A stretch of DNA of 64,000 bases from Phascolarctobacterium sp. (GCA_017467905.1 JAFUKD010000002.1:1-64000), one strand, 5' to 3'; shown: positions 1-8,330, numbered from the stretch's first letter. Made by a program: numbers and translations. The notes: generated from the letters alone by a model not told the origin.

Positions 1-287
1 ACTCTGGTGCTGACTGGCTTCGTTGCTGCAAAGACATCATTATGCCTTTGATTGCTCCGTCCATTATCGCAGGCTGGTTCTTAATCTTTATGCCTTCTTT
101 CTATGAATTGACCATGTCCTTGTTGCTGTACGGCAGCGAAACCAAAACCATTGGTGTATTGCTGTACGAACTGCAAACTTACGCAGATACCCAAAATGCT
201 TCCGTACTTTCTGTAATCATCTTGGGCATCGTGCTTGTAGGCAACTTGATTCTCAATAAACTTTCCAAAGGTAACGTAGGTATTTAA
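1..287 (+). CDS. ABC transporter permease, iron(III)/polyamine-type, C-terminal part
   Basis: The frame is open from the left edge (first full codon at base 3), so the gene begins outside the window. The visible ~94 residues start in an EAA-type loop (SGADWLRCCKDIIMPLI), the segment of binding-protein-dependent permeases that docks on the ATPase. Two hydrophobic segments and a short basic tail follow. The ATPase gene begins 15 bases after the stop, so the two are co-transcribed and this is the membrane partner of that ATPase. The ATPase type points to iron(III), thiamine or a polyamine as substrate, but nothing in the fragment decides which. The family is clear; substrate is inference. Confidence 0.85.
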   Translation, partial: SGADWLRCCKDIIMPLIAPSIIAGWFLIFMPSFYELTMSLLLYGSETKTIGVLLYELQTYADTQNASVLSVIILGIVLVGNLILNKLSKGNVGI

Positions 288-302
288 GAAGGAGTGTAAT
301 AA

Positions 303-1349
303 ATGGCTGAGGTACGTATTGAACATGTATATAAACGTTTCGGCGCGGTAACCGCTGTTAACGATTTTGATTTAGTAGTAAAGGATGGCGAATTCGTTTC
401 CATCCTTGGTCCTTCCGGCTGCGGTAAAACTACTACCCTGCGTATGATTGCAGGCTTTGAACGCGCAACTGAAGGCGAAATTTATATTGGCGAAAAATGC
501 GTAAGCTCCTCTATTAAAGGCAGCTTCGCTCCCCCTGAAAAACGCGACATTGGTATGGTGTTCCAATCCTATGCAGTTTGGCCCCACATGACTGTTGCAG
601 ATAACGTTGGTTATCCCTTGAAAATTCAAAAGGTTGCTAAAGAAGAACGCGCTAAACGCGTACAAGAAATGCTGGAGCTGGTTCACCTTGGTGAATACGG
701 CGAGCGTTATCCCCATCAGCTTTCTGGTGGTCAACAACAACGTGTAGCTTTGGCTCGCGCTTTGGTTGCTCAACCTGGCTTGCTGCTTTTGGACGAACCT
801 CTTTCCAACTTGGATGCTAAGCTGCGTGAAAGCATGCGCTTTGAAATTTTGTCCATTCAAAAGAAATTGGGCATCACCGTTGTTTATGTAACCCATGACC
901 AAGGCGAAGCAATGGCAATGAGTGACCGCGTAGTTGTAATGAGCAAGGGTGTTGTTCAACAAATCGGTGCTCCCCATGACATCTACACCAATCCTGCAAA
1001 CAAAATGGTTGCAGATTTCATTGGCTTGGTTAACTTTATTGAAGGCGAAGCTAAAGGTGACCGCGTATTCATTAAAGGCACCAACGTTTCCTTCCCCAAC
1101 CCCACCGATATTACCGGCGAAGCTACCATTGCAGTTCGTCCGGAAAACATTACCATCTCTGCTTCCGGTGGCCAATTAGAAGGCACCATGGTAGCACGCT
1201 TCTATTTGGGCGATGCTGTTGATTACCGTGTACAATGCGGTAACAATTTGGTTCGCGTAATTGTTAAAGGCGCAGATGTTGATGCTTATCCTGACGGAAG
1301 CACCGTATATCTGGACTTTGACAAGGTTATGGTTTTTAGCCACGATTAA
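303..1349 (+). CDS. ABC transporter ATP-binding protein (FbpC/PotA-like)
   Basis: A 348-residue ATPase that powers import through the upstream permease at the cytoplasmic face. Walker A is GPSGCGKTT near residue 37, the signature is LSGGQQQR, Walker B with D-loop is LLLLDEPLSNLD, and the switch histidine lies in VTHDQ. About 110 residues follow the nucleotide-binding domain and end in a TOBE-like regulatory region (IAVRPENI and after), as in FbpC, PotA and UgpC. Length is normal for that group. The start is set by AAGGAG 8 bases before ATG. A terminator follows directly, so this is the last gene of its operon. A possible binding protein lies 226 bases downstream in its own transcription unit. 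Substrate is not proven. Confidence 0.93.
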   Translation: MAEVRIEHVYKRFGAVTAVNDFDLVVKDGEFVSILGPSGCGKTTTLRMIAGFERATEGEIYIGEKCVSSSIKGSFAPPEKRDIGMVFQSYAVWPHMTVADNVGYPLKIQKVAKEERAKRVQEMLELVHLGEYGERYPHQLSGGQQQRVALARALVAQPGLLLLDEPLSNLDAKLRESMRFEILSIQKKLGITVVYVTHDQGEAMAMSDRVVVMSKGVVQQIGAPHDIYTNPANKMVADFIGLVNFIEGEAKGDRVFIKGTNVSFPNPTDITGEATIAVRPENITISASGGQLEGTMVARFYLGDAVDYRVQCGNNLVRVIVKGADVDAYPDGSTVYLDFDKVMVFSHD

Positions 1350-1360
1350 TTTACTAATTC

Positions 1361-1397
1361 AAGAACGCTGTACTGGTTTGTACGGCGTTCTTTTTCT
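1361..1397 (+). terminator. Rho-independent terminator after the ABC ATPase gene
   Basis: AAGAACGCTGTAC pairs with GTACGGCGTTCTT across a short loop, with one G-T pair, and a T-rich run follows. Confidence 0.85.
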
Positions 1398-1400
1398 TTA

Positions 1401-1519
1401 GGAAAGCCTTAGAAGCAAAGTCTAACTGTGTTGAAACTAAGATTGCTTGCTCGACGTACTACTCGCTTTCGCAGCACAAGCCTCGTTGCTTTGCGTCTGC
1501 TGGTACTTCTAAGGCTTTT
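1401..1519 (+). repeat. Dispersed ~120-bp structured element, copy 1
   Basis: One of three related intergenic elements in the window. The ends pair strongly: AAAGCCTTAGAAG at the left with CTTCTAAGGCTTT at the right. The interior holds the shared words TAACTGTGTTG and TTGCTCGACGTAC. This copy lies between the terminator of the ABC ATPase gene and the next promoter, and no open frame fits it. Compared with copies 2 and 3, the end arms differ in sequence but remain complementary, which suggests a folded RNA or single-stranded DNA. Function unknown. Confidence 0.7.
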
Positions 1520-1575
1520 GTGTAATTTGCATTGTTTATGTTATAATGGTAAGCAGAAAGGAAGATACATATATA

Positions 1576-2607
1576 ATGAAGAAAGTTGTTCAAAATATAT
1601 TTTTAGCACTGCTTCTGCTTGCTGTTTTCGTAGGCAGTGGCTGCATTGCAAGTACAAAAAAAGCTTATGCCGGTGAAGCACCTAAACCGCAGCTGAATGT
1701 GTGCAGCAGTATGAGCAGGGGCGTAACAGAACTTTTAGTTAATGCTTACGCTCAGAAGTATGGCGTGAATGTAAAGATAGAGTACATGCCGGCGGCACCC
1801 TTTAGCGAGCGGATGGACTTTTTGCGAGAGCAGAAGTTTGACTGCTGGCTGGGTGGCACTGCGGAAGAATACTACCTTGCTGACCAGCAAAGCCTGCTTA
1901 GCCCCTATAAGCCCAGGGAATTTTATAAAATGCCTGCGGAGCTGCGCAGCAGACAGGGTCAATGGACAAGCCTGTATTTGGAATACATTGCCTTTATTAG
2001 CAATACCAGCAGGCTGCGTGATTATGGCTTGTACGCTCCTGATACTTGGAAGGAACTGTTGCAGCCGGAATTTAAACACGAAATTGCCATGCCCGATTAC
2101 GTTATTGGTGGGGCAAGCTATAGTATGATTACATCTGTTTGGCAGCTTAAAGGCAAAAAGGCAGCCTTAGACTACGCAAGCAAGCTGAACAGGCAGAACC
2201 TTACCTACACAGATACTATTGCAGAAGCAGTGGAAAAGGTTTACACCGGAGAAAAGATGGTAGCAATAGTGCCCCTGCGTACAGCAATTTTATTAGAAAC
2301 CAAGCACAAGCATTTATTCGCCACCGTCGTGAAGGATGCCAACCGTAACTTGCTAAACTGCGTGGCGGTAATGAACAAGGCAGCTAATCTTAAAGAAGCC
2401 AGAGCCTTTATTGATTACCTGATAAGTGACGAAAGCGAAACCCTATTGCGCAGCAAAGGATATCACTACATTTGGCATGCCAAAAACTATCCCTACAATG
2501 ACGGGCGCAAAGAGCTTATTGGCAATGTAAAGGTACCTGTAGATGACCTGAGCTGGACAGCAGTAGAAAAAAACGAAATCATCAGCCAATGGCTAAAGGC
2601 GTGGTGA
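1576..2607 (+). CDS. ABC transporter substrate-binding protein, iron(III)-type
   Basis: A 343-residue exported protein. The start is the ATG 11 bases after GAAAGGAAG; an in-frame upstream ATG at 1546 would put charged residues before the signal sequence. The first ~35 residues form a signal peptide (MKKVVQNIFLALLLLAVFV). Cleavage may be after AYA (signal peptidase I) or at the Cys of GSGC as a poor lipobox. The mature part has the bilobed binding-protein pattern (LNVCSSMSRGVTELL near its start, later TGEKMVAIVPL and ARAFIDYLISDE) typical of iron(III)-type receptors. It follows the permease and ATPase genes but has its own promoter-like TATAAT (about 1538) and terminator. Pairing with that transporter is inference from position. 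Confidence 0.8.
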   Translation: MKKVVQNIFLALLLLAVFVGSGCIASTKKAYAGEAPKPQLNVCSSMSRGVTELLVNAYAQKYGVNVKIEYMPAAPFSERMDFLREQKFDCWLGGTAEEYYLADQQSLLSPYKPREFYKMPAELRSRQGQWTSLYLEYIAFISNTSRLRDYGLYAPDTWKELLQPEFKHEIAMPDYVIGGASYSMITSVWQLKGKKAALDYASKLNRQNLTYTDTIAEAVEKVYTGEKMVAIVPLRTAILLETKHKHLFATVVKDANRNLLNCVAVMNKAANLKEARAFIDYLISDESETLLRSKGYHYIWHAKNYPYNDGRKELIGNVKVPVDDLSWTAVEKNEIISQWLKAW

Positions 2608-2634
2608 GTAACAATTTTAATTTGTATTAGCACG

Positions 2635-2665
2635 GTGGACATTTTAAAATGTCCACTCTTTTTTT
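2635..2665 (+). terminator. Rho-independent terminator after the binding-protein gene
   Basis: A perfect inverted repeat, GTGGACATTTT pairing with AAAATGTCCAC and no spacer, followed by a run of T. Confidence 0.9.
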
Positions 2666-2923
2666 ATGCTCTTTTGAGCTTTTAGAAAACCCAATTTTTC
2701 ACCCTTTTGTAACGGATGTTACAACTTAATTGGACATTTAAGGAGAACAGGAAAAATAACTAAAAAATTTATCTTGCCTTCATTCCGTCTTTAAGTTTTA
2801 AAAATAAAAAGGGCTTGAACAAATCAAAATACAAATAGATACACGCAAGTTTAAGAGTTTAAGCAAAAACAATAAAAGACATATTTTGCTCTAAAAATTT
2901 GTTATGTATATTGCGTGTGGATA
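2666..2923. other. AT-rich intergenic stretch upstream of the adhesin gene
   Basis: About 260 bases, strongly AT-rich and without a plausible gene on either strand. It separates the terminator at 2635-2665 from the adhesin promoter. I see no clear repeat or operator. Confidence 0.5.
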
Positions 2924-2952
2924 TTGTGAATAATATGTAAAGAATATATAAT
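2924..2952 (+). promoter_or_regulatory. Putative sigma-A promoter of the adhesin gene
   Basis: TTGTGA and TATAAT are separated by 17 bases. The predicted start leaves a ~90-base leader before the ATG at 3051. Confidence 0.55.
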
Positions 2953-3050
2953 TGTAATACAGATAGAAGAAGTATAAAAAATAAAAGTTTTTCAAATTTA
3001 AATTTTCATTAAATAAAACATAATGTGAGTTTCAAAAGGAGTGGTTACAA

Positions 3051-5834
3051 ATGACTAAGAAAAAGAAGACCCTGAGAGCTAAAGTGTTGGCTTCTATTTT
3101 TGCAATGCTTATTTGTGGTTGTTCTAATACAGTGTGGGCGGCTAGCACGCATACGTCAAGTTATGATCCGGATGACTATGATATTAGCAATCAATTGCAT
3201 AGTGCAGCAAAGTGGGATGGAGCTTATGAACCTACGGGTAGTAACCCTCAATATTCTGAAGTGAAACTTATAGAAAGTGAGTTTGCTAAATTTGGTAGTT
3301 ACGATGATACGGGAAATTTTATAATGGCAGAATCCTTAGATACGAATGGTCGGTATGAGATTACATATAACAGTGGCACAATATACGGTACTGTAGTGAA
3401 AGATACTTCCGGAAAGAATAAACTAGTGGTTAATTTTAATACAAATACCCCTGATAATGGGTTGACTAATGTTAATGGTAAAACAGTAAATTTGCCTGCG
3501 GCAGTTAGTGGTAGCTCAGACAAAGCATGGAATAATTTGTTACAAACCTATTTACAAGATTTTGCAGCAACTATGGCAGGATTTGAAGCAGAAAACCGAA
3601 TGGAAGCTGATGAAAAGCTACATAAAGATGATGTAGCCAATGTACAACACAGTAGCGTAGGTAATGATGGTAAGTTTATTACTACTATTACAATGAATGA
3701 TGGTGGTACTCTTGAAACTGAAGCAGATATCTCTACATACGTTAACAATGAGATAAACAATGATGCGGGTAATGCGAAGTATAATAATTCAAGTATAACA
3801 ATAAATCAAGCTATTACTAATAATGTTGGAGATATTGCTGACATAAAGAATGCAACTATTGCAACTGAAGTTAATGACCATAAATGGACAGTAATCAAAA
3901 GTCTAGATAATCAGAATGAAGTTGTTACAATCAATGATACTACTTTAAGTAATAAAGACAGTTCTGGCAATGCTTATGATTCTTTATTTGTAAATGATAA
4001 AGGTGAGTTAACTGTTACTATTTATGATACAGATGGTAACTCCGTTGTTGGCAGTGTTGATATTGGTGAAGCGAAGATTACAATAAATAAAGACAGTGAT
4101 AGTTCTGTTACTGATAGTATTACAAATTTAATAACTAATAATCATAATGAAATAACAGCTATAGAAAATGCATATGTCACCAATATTACGAAAAACGATA
4201 ATAATTCTTGGACAGTTACGCAAAATGTCACAGGAAAACCGAGTACTGTAACAATTACTGATACTGTTACTACTGTTAGTACTAAAGAAGGTGGCAATCT
4301 TACTCTTGAAGAAACTAAGGATTCAGATAATAATACTATAAAGTATTTTGTAGACATCAAAGACGATGTAACTTTTAACAGTGTTACTACTTCAACATTA
4401 AGCGTAACTGACATTGCTAATATTAACATAGCTAAGATTGGAGAGTTAGAAGTTGTAAAGGCAAATATTGGTACTGCGAAGATTGGAAGTCTTTTAGCAG
4501 AAAACGCCCAGATTAACGAGGCAAAGATTAATTCTTTAGAAGCGATTACTGCCAATATTCAGACCACAAACACTGAGGTTGTAAATTTGGGTACTAAAGA
4601 AGGTGGTACTGATATAAGATGGGATAATAGTAAAGGACGTATTACTTATGGTACTGAACAAATTGCTAATCTTAACGATGGACTATATTACACCGGTGAT
4701 GTAACTACTGATGAGAAGCCAAATACTTATGCTAAGCTGAACAAAAACGTTAAAATTTATGGCGGAGCTACTGCATTTACCGAAGATGACAACATTGGCG
4801 TAGAAACTACACAAGATGGTGACAATGTTAAAATGAAAGTAAGATTGGCAAAAGACATAGCTGGCCTTAATTCTGTAGAATCTAACATAGTAAATGTTAA
4901 TAACACACTTACTGTAGGTGATACCACTACTAATATTACAATCACCAAAGACACTATCAACATCAATAATAAAACGAATATTACCGAAAATGGTATAAAC
5001 ATCAATAACAAAGTTGTTGTTGAAGAAAACAAAGTTGACGTTGGTGGAAACCGCATTGAAAATGTAGCTGATGGCATTAACCCCACTGACGCTGTTAACG
5101 TAAGACAACTTAACAAACTGAGTGGTCGCGTTGACAAAGTTGGTGCTGGTGCAGCAGCTCTGGCAGCACTCCATCCTTTGGACTTTGATCCTGATGACAA
5201 ACTTAGCTTTAGCGCAGGCGTGGGCAATTATGGCGGAGAGACCGCTACTGCTTTGGGTATGTTCTACCGTCCGACAGAAAAGGTTATGTTAAGTGCGGCA
5301 GGCACTATGGGCAATGGCGAGAACATGGTTAATATGGGCGTAACCTTTGCGCTTGACAAGACTAACAATGTTTCCAACAGTCGTGTGGCAATGGCTCGCG
5401 AAATTCAAGACTTGCGTGAACAAGTGGCAGCTCTTACTGCTCTTGTAACCCAGCTTGCCGGCAGAAGCAATCCTGCTCTTCAAGATGTGGTTATGTTCCC
5501 GGATGTTCCGGAAAATCATTGGGCATACGATTATATCGAAGGCTTGCAAAAACGTGGCATTGTGGAAGGCTATCCTGATGGCAACTTTGCTGGCGACCGC
5601 AGCATGACCCGTTATGAATATGCTGCAATGCTGTACCGCGCTTTGGAAAAAGGCTTCCCGGTAGATAGCAGACTGCTTGATGAATTTGATGCTGAACTTG
5701 GACGTATTCGTGTTGACCGTATTAAAGGTTTGGACGACGATGCTAATAAGGTTGAACGCGTGCGTGTAAATCAATATGAAGACCGCGATGACTACGGTAG
5801 CAAGTTGATTACTGTGAATGCAGTGAAGCAATAA
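3051..5834 (+). CDS. YadA-like trimeric autotransporter adhesin with C-terminal SLH domain
   Basis: A 927-residue surface protein. AAAAGGAG lies 9 bases before the ATG. Residues 1-31 are a signal peptide ending near VWA. Residues ~35-670 are a long Asn/Asp/Thr-rich head and stalk with repeats such as NITKNDNNSWTV and coiled-coil-like series (IGTAKIGSLLAENAQINEAK). Residues ~674-690 (ADGINPTDAVNVRQL) are the YadA neck motif. Residues ~700-770 are the trimeric beta-barrel anchor. A coiled coil follows (~783-804, EIQDLREQVAALTALV), then one SLH domain (~816-870, from FPDVPENHWAYDYIEGL) and a charged tail. A YadA anchor normally ends the protein with an aromatic residue; here ~155 residues continue, which should lie in the periplasm and bind peptidoglycan. 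That is inference from known Negativicutes SLH tethering. Composition is more AT-rich than its neighbours in the stalk. Confidence 0.92.
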   Translation: MTKKKKTLRAKVLASIFAMLICGCSNTVWAASTHTSSYDPDDYDISNQLHSAAKWDGAYEPTGSNPQYSEVKLIESEFAKFGSYDDTGNFIMAESLDTNGRYEITYNSGTIYGTVVKDTSGKNKLVVNFNTNTPDNGLTNVNGKTVNLPAAVSGSSDKAWNNLLQTYLQDFAATMAGFEAENRMEADEKLHKDDVANVQHSSVGNDGKFITTITMNDGGTLETEADISTYVNNEINNDAGNAKYNNSSITINQAITNNVGDIADIKNATIATEVNDHKWTVIKSLDNQNEVVTINDTTLSNKDSSGNAYDSLFVNDKGELTVTIYDTDGNSVVGSVDIGEAKITINKDSDSSVTDSITNLITNNHNEITAIENAYVTNITKNDNNSWTVTQNVTGKPSTVTITDTVTTVSTKEGGNLTLEETKDSDNNTIKYFVDIKDDVTFNSVTTSTLSVTDIANINIAKIGELEVVKANIGTAKIGSLLAENAQINEAKINSLEAITANIQTTNTEVVNLGTKEGGTDIRWDNSKGRITYGTEQIANLNDGLYYTGDVTTDEKPNTYAKLNKNVKIYGGATAFTEDDNIGVETTQDGDNVKMKVRLAKDIAGLNSVESNIVNVNNTLTVGDTTTNITITKDTININNKTNITENGININNKVVVEENKVDVGGNRIENVADGINPTDAVNVRQLNKLSGRVDKVGAGAAALAALHPLDFDPDDKLSFSAGVGNYGGETATALGMFYRPTEKVMLSAAGTMGNGENMVNMGVTFALDKTNNVSNSRVAMAREIQDLREQVAALTALVTQLAGRSNPALQDVVMFPDVPENHWAYDYIEGLQKRGIVEGYPDGNFAGDRSMTRYEYAAMLYRALEKGFPVDSRLLDEFDAELGRIRVDRIKGLDDDANKVERVRVNQYEDRDDYGSKLITVNAVKQ

Positions 5835-5892
5835 CATAAAATTTGGTGAGAGCTTCATAATTAAATATAGAGAAAGAATTGGAGCGAATTTT

Positions 5893-6228
5893 ATGGCGAA
5901 ATCATTTGATCAAAAGCTGGTAGGCAAAAGAATTAAAGCCTTGCGTTTACAGAACAATGTTTATCAAACAACCTTGGCGAAGGATATAGGCGTGTCCCAA
6001 ACGCATATGAGCAATATTGAAAGTGGCAGGGCGGGCCTGACCATTGATAATTTAGTGAAGATGGCAGAAATCTTTAACTGTACTTTGGATGCAATTATTT
6101 TTGGTGAGGAGGCAAAGCCTAATTTGGTAGAGCATAGGGCTGAGGTGGATCAGGATACTGTTAATTTGGAAGACTGCACCATTGGCGAGTTCATGCGCGC
6201 CTTGCAAATGCTTAGGGTTATGAAGTAA
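5893..6228 (+). CDS. XRE-family helix-turn-helix regulator
   Basis: A 111-residue protein with an N-terminal HTH_3 domain (residues ~9-66). The segment from RIKALRLQNN to YQTTLAKDIGVSQTHMSNIE is the typical recognition helix pair, and the turn continues into LTIDNLVKMAEIFNCTLD. The C-terminal ~40 residues are acidic and end in a short helix. It starts 58 bases after the adhesin stop with no clear terminator between, behind GGAG 9 bases from the ATG. It may therefore be read through from the adhesin promoter and could regulate it; this is inference. A terminator follows. Confidence 0.88.
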   Translation: MAKSFDQKLVGKRIKALRLQNNVYQTTLAKDIGVSQTHMSNIESGRAGLTIDNLVKMAEIFNCTLDAIIFGEEAKPNLVEHRAEVDQDTVNLEDCTIGEFMRALQMLRVMK

Positions 6229-6236
6229 AAGTTAAG

Positions 6237-6277
6237 AAGGCTGTACTGCCAAACTGGCGGTACAGCCTTGCTTGTTT
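6237..6277 (+). terminator. Terminator after the XRE gene
   Basis: AAGGCTGTACTGCCA pairs with TGGCGGTACAGCCTT around an AAC loop with one G-T pair. The following run (TGCTTGTTT) is only moderately T-rich. Confidence 0.75.
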
Positions 6278-6329
6278 CGTACCAATCTTTACAGAAACTA
6301 AGCTTAGAGAAATGACAATTAAAGTGAAG

Positions 6330-6359
6330 TTGACAAGCCTGTGGTGAGGTTAGTATAAT
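6330..6359 (+). promoter_or_regulatory. Consensus sigma-A promoter of leuA
   Basis: A perfect TTGACA and a perfect TATAAT are separated by 18 bases. The predicted start near 6366 gives a ~90-base leader holding the terminator at 6402. Confidence 0.85.
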
Positions 6360-6401
6360 CACATTATAATTGTGTAAGATGTGCATTACAGGGAATTACA
6401 C

Positions 6402-6429
6402 CGCCCTAATTTGGTTGGGGCGTTTTTTT
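6402..6429 (+). terminator. Leader terminator (possible attenuator) ahead of leuA
   Basis: CGCCCTAA pairs with TTGGGGCG around TTTGG and is followed by seven T. It lies between the leuA promoter and ribosome-binding site, so leuA expression requires read-through. GTGTAA (6372) can pair with TTACAC (6396) just before it. The leader is too short for a T-box, and no Leu-rich leader peptide ends before the hairpin, so the controlling signal is unknown. Confidence 0.7.
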
Positions 6430-6455
6430 ATACCTAAGAAATTGGAGGAAAGTAT

Positions 6456-8135
6456 ATGCAACAGGCAAAACAGTATGTGCCTTTTGAACGCGTTAGCCTG
6501 CCTGACCGTCAATGGCCGGATAAAATTATTACTAAAGCACCCATCTGGTGCAGCGTTGACTTGCGCGACGGCAACCAAGCCCTTGTTACCCCCATGGGTA
6601 TTGAAGAAAAACTTACCTTCTTCCACACTTTGGTTGATGTTGGTTTTAAAGAAATTGAAGTAGGGTTCCCCTCTGCTTCTGAAACTGAATATGAAATTTT
6701 GCGTACCTTGATTGAAGGCAACCACATCCCTGATGACGTTACCATTCAAGTTTTGGTGCAAGCCCGCGAAGAACTTATCCGCAAAACCTTTGAAGCAGTC
6801 CGCGGCGCGAAAAACGTAATCATCCACTTCTACAACTCTACTTCTACTTTGCAACGTAAGGTTGTATTTGGCAAGGACATGGATGGTATCGTGGATATTG
6901 CAGTGCAAGGTGCAAGGCTTATTCGCCAGCTGACGGAAGAAGAGATTGCCCGCAGTGGTATGAACATTCGCTACGAATATTCTCCCGAAAGCTTTACCGG
7001 TACTGAAATTGATTTTTCCATCAGAATTTGCGAAGCTGTTATGGAAGAGATGGGTGCTACCAAGGAGAACCCCATTATTCTCAACCTGCCTTCCACTGTG
7101 GAAATGTGTACTGCTAATACCTATGCAGACCAAATTGAATATTTCTGCCGTAATATGAAGAACCGCGAAGCTGCCATTATCAGTATTCATCCCCACAATG
7201 ACCGCGGTACCGGCGTTGCTTCCGCAGAGCTGGCGCTGATGGCTGGTGCTGACCGTATCGAAGGTACTCTCTTTGGCAATGGCGAACGTACCGGTAACTT
7301 GGATATCGTTACCGTTGCGCTGAATATGTTTACCCAGGGCGTTGACCCTGAGCTGGACTTCTCCCATATTCTGGAGATTAAAAAGATTTACGAAGCTTGC
7401 ACCCATATGCACGTTCCAGAACGTCAGCCCTACGCAGGGGAGCTTGCCTTTACTGCCTTCAGTGGTTCCCACCAAGACGCAATCCGCAAAGGCTTTGAAT
7501 ACATGGAAAATACCGGCACTCCTTTCTGGGAAGTTCCCTATCTGCCCATCAACCCTGCAGATTTAAATCGCGAGTACGAACCGGTTATCCGTATCAACAG
7601 CCAATCCGGCAAGGGTGGCGCTGCTTTCGTACTGCAGCACGCTGTGGGCTACAACCTGCCCAAAGAAATGCATCCTGAATTTGGAAACATTGTTAAGGCT
7701 GCGGCAGATGAATTTGGCGACGAGCTGAGCCAAGACCAAATTGTTGACCTGTTCCAACGCGAATACATTGGCTTCCATGGCTTGTACAAGCTGCTCCGTC
7801 ACCGCTTCACCGAGCTCAACGAAGCAGATGGCAGTGTGCATAGCCGCTTTGAAGGCGCTATCAATGTTGGCGAAAAAGAATGTAACATTGTGGGCGTGGG
7901 CAATGGTCCTATCGACTCCTTCTTCCAGGCGTTGGCGAACGCAGGCATTGTAGGCTACGAATTTGTTAACTACCACGAACACGCAGTATCCAGTGGTTCC
8001 AACGCACAAGGTATCTGCTACATTGAATTGAAGAAGCCTGACGGAGAGCATATTTTCGGTGCAGGTATTCATCCGAATATTAACGTGGCGGCGTTGCTTG
8101 GTATTATTTGCGCTATCAACCGCGCAGAGAAATAA
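6456..8135 (+). CDS. leuA: 2-isopropylmalate synthase (type 2, ~560 residues)
   Basis: Condenses acetyl-CoA with 2-ketoisovalerate, the first committed step of leucine synthesis, in the cytoplasm. The 559 residues match the longer LeuA2 group. The TIM-barrel domain shows the catalytic and metal motifs DLRDGNQAL (near residue 37) and HPHNDRGTGVASAELAL (~250), then GTLFGNGERTGN. The last ~150 residues form the LeuA allosteric domain, with FHGLYKLLRHRF preceding it and the glycine-rich NIVGVGNGPIDSFFQAL inside it, so leucine feedback is expected. The start follows GGAGG by 6 bases. No other leu gene is adjacent, so leuA is a single-gene unit. It is controlled by the strong promoter and the leader terminator upstream. 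Confidence 0.96.
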   Translation: MQQAKQYVPFERVSLPDRQWPDKIITKAPIWCSVDLRDGNQALVTPMGIEEKLTFFHTLVDVGFKEIEVGFPSASETEYEILRTLIEGNHIPDDVTIQVLVQAREELIRKTFEAVRGAKNVIIHFYNSTSTLQRKVVFGKDMDGIVDIAVQGARLIRQLTEEEIARSGMNIRYEYSPESFTGTEIDFSIRICEAVMEEMGATKENPIILNLPSTVEMCTANTYADQIEYFCRNMKNREAAIISIHPHNDRGTGVASAELALMAGADRIEGTLFGNGERTGNLDIVTVALNMFTQGVDPELDFSHILEIKKIYEACTHMHVPERQPYAGELAFTAFSGSHQDAIRKGFEYMENTGTPFWEVPYLPINPADLNREYEPVIRINSQSGKGGAAFVLQHAVGYNLPKEMHPEFGNIVKAAADEFGDELSQDQIVDLFQREYIGFHGLYKLLRHRFTELNEADGSVHSRFEGAINVGEKECNIVGVGNGPIDSFFQALANAGIVGYEFVNYHEHAVSSGSNAQGICYIELKKPDGEHIFGAGIHPNINVAALLGIICAINRAEK

Positions 8136-8256
8136 AACTTTCCATAAGCACTGCCTAACTGTGTTGCCGTAAAATTACTTGCTCGACGTACCACTAGTAC
8201 GCCTTCGCGACATAATTTTACGTCGCCTTGTTATCCAGCACTTCTGAAAAGTTTTT
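8136..8256 (+). repeat. Dispersed ~120-bp structured element, copy 2
   Basis: It begins directly at the leuA stop. The outer arms are AAAACTTTCCATAAG and CTTCTGAAAAGTTTT (13 of 15 pair). A middle stem CGTAAAATTA / TAATTTTACG is perfect. The inner CGTAC-CACTA-GTACG is a hairpin with the shared TTGCTCGACGTAC core. It shares TAACTGTGTTG with copy 1. A true terminator follows at 8291, so this element would be transcribed as the leuA 3' end. Confidence 0.75.
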
Positions 8257-8290
8257 AGATTCTATCCATTTAATATTACATAAAGATTAA

Positions 8291-8330
8291 GAGCCACTCA
8301 CTCTATTCCAGAATGAGTAGCTCTAATTTT
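8291..8330. terminator. Terminator between leuA and the convergent AsmA-like gene
   Basis: GAGCCACTCA pairs with TGAGTAGCTC with one mismatch. AATTTTTT follows on the plus strand and a weaker T-run on the minus strand, so it may serve both genes. Confidence 0.7.

Noticed and set aside
372-1175. 267-codon frame antisense to the ABC ATPase gene
   Set aside because: Antisense shadow; no ribosome site or recognisable domain.
6396-7475. 359-codon open frame antisense to leuA
   Set aside because: Shadow of leuA; low-complexity, histidine- and phenylalanine-rich translation and no start signals.
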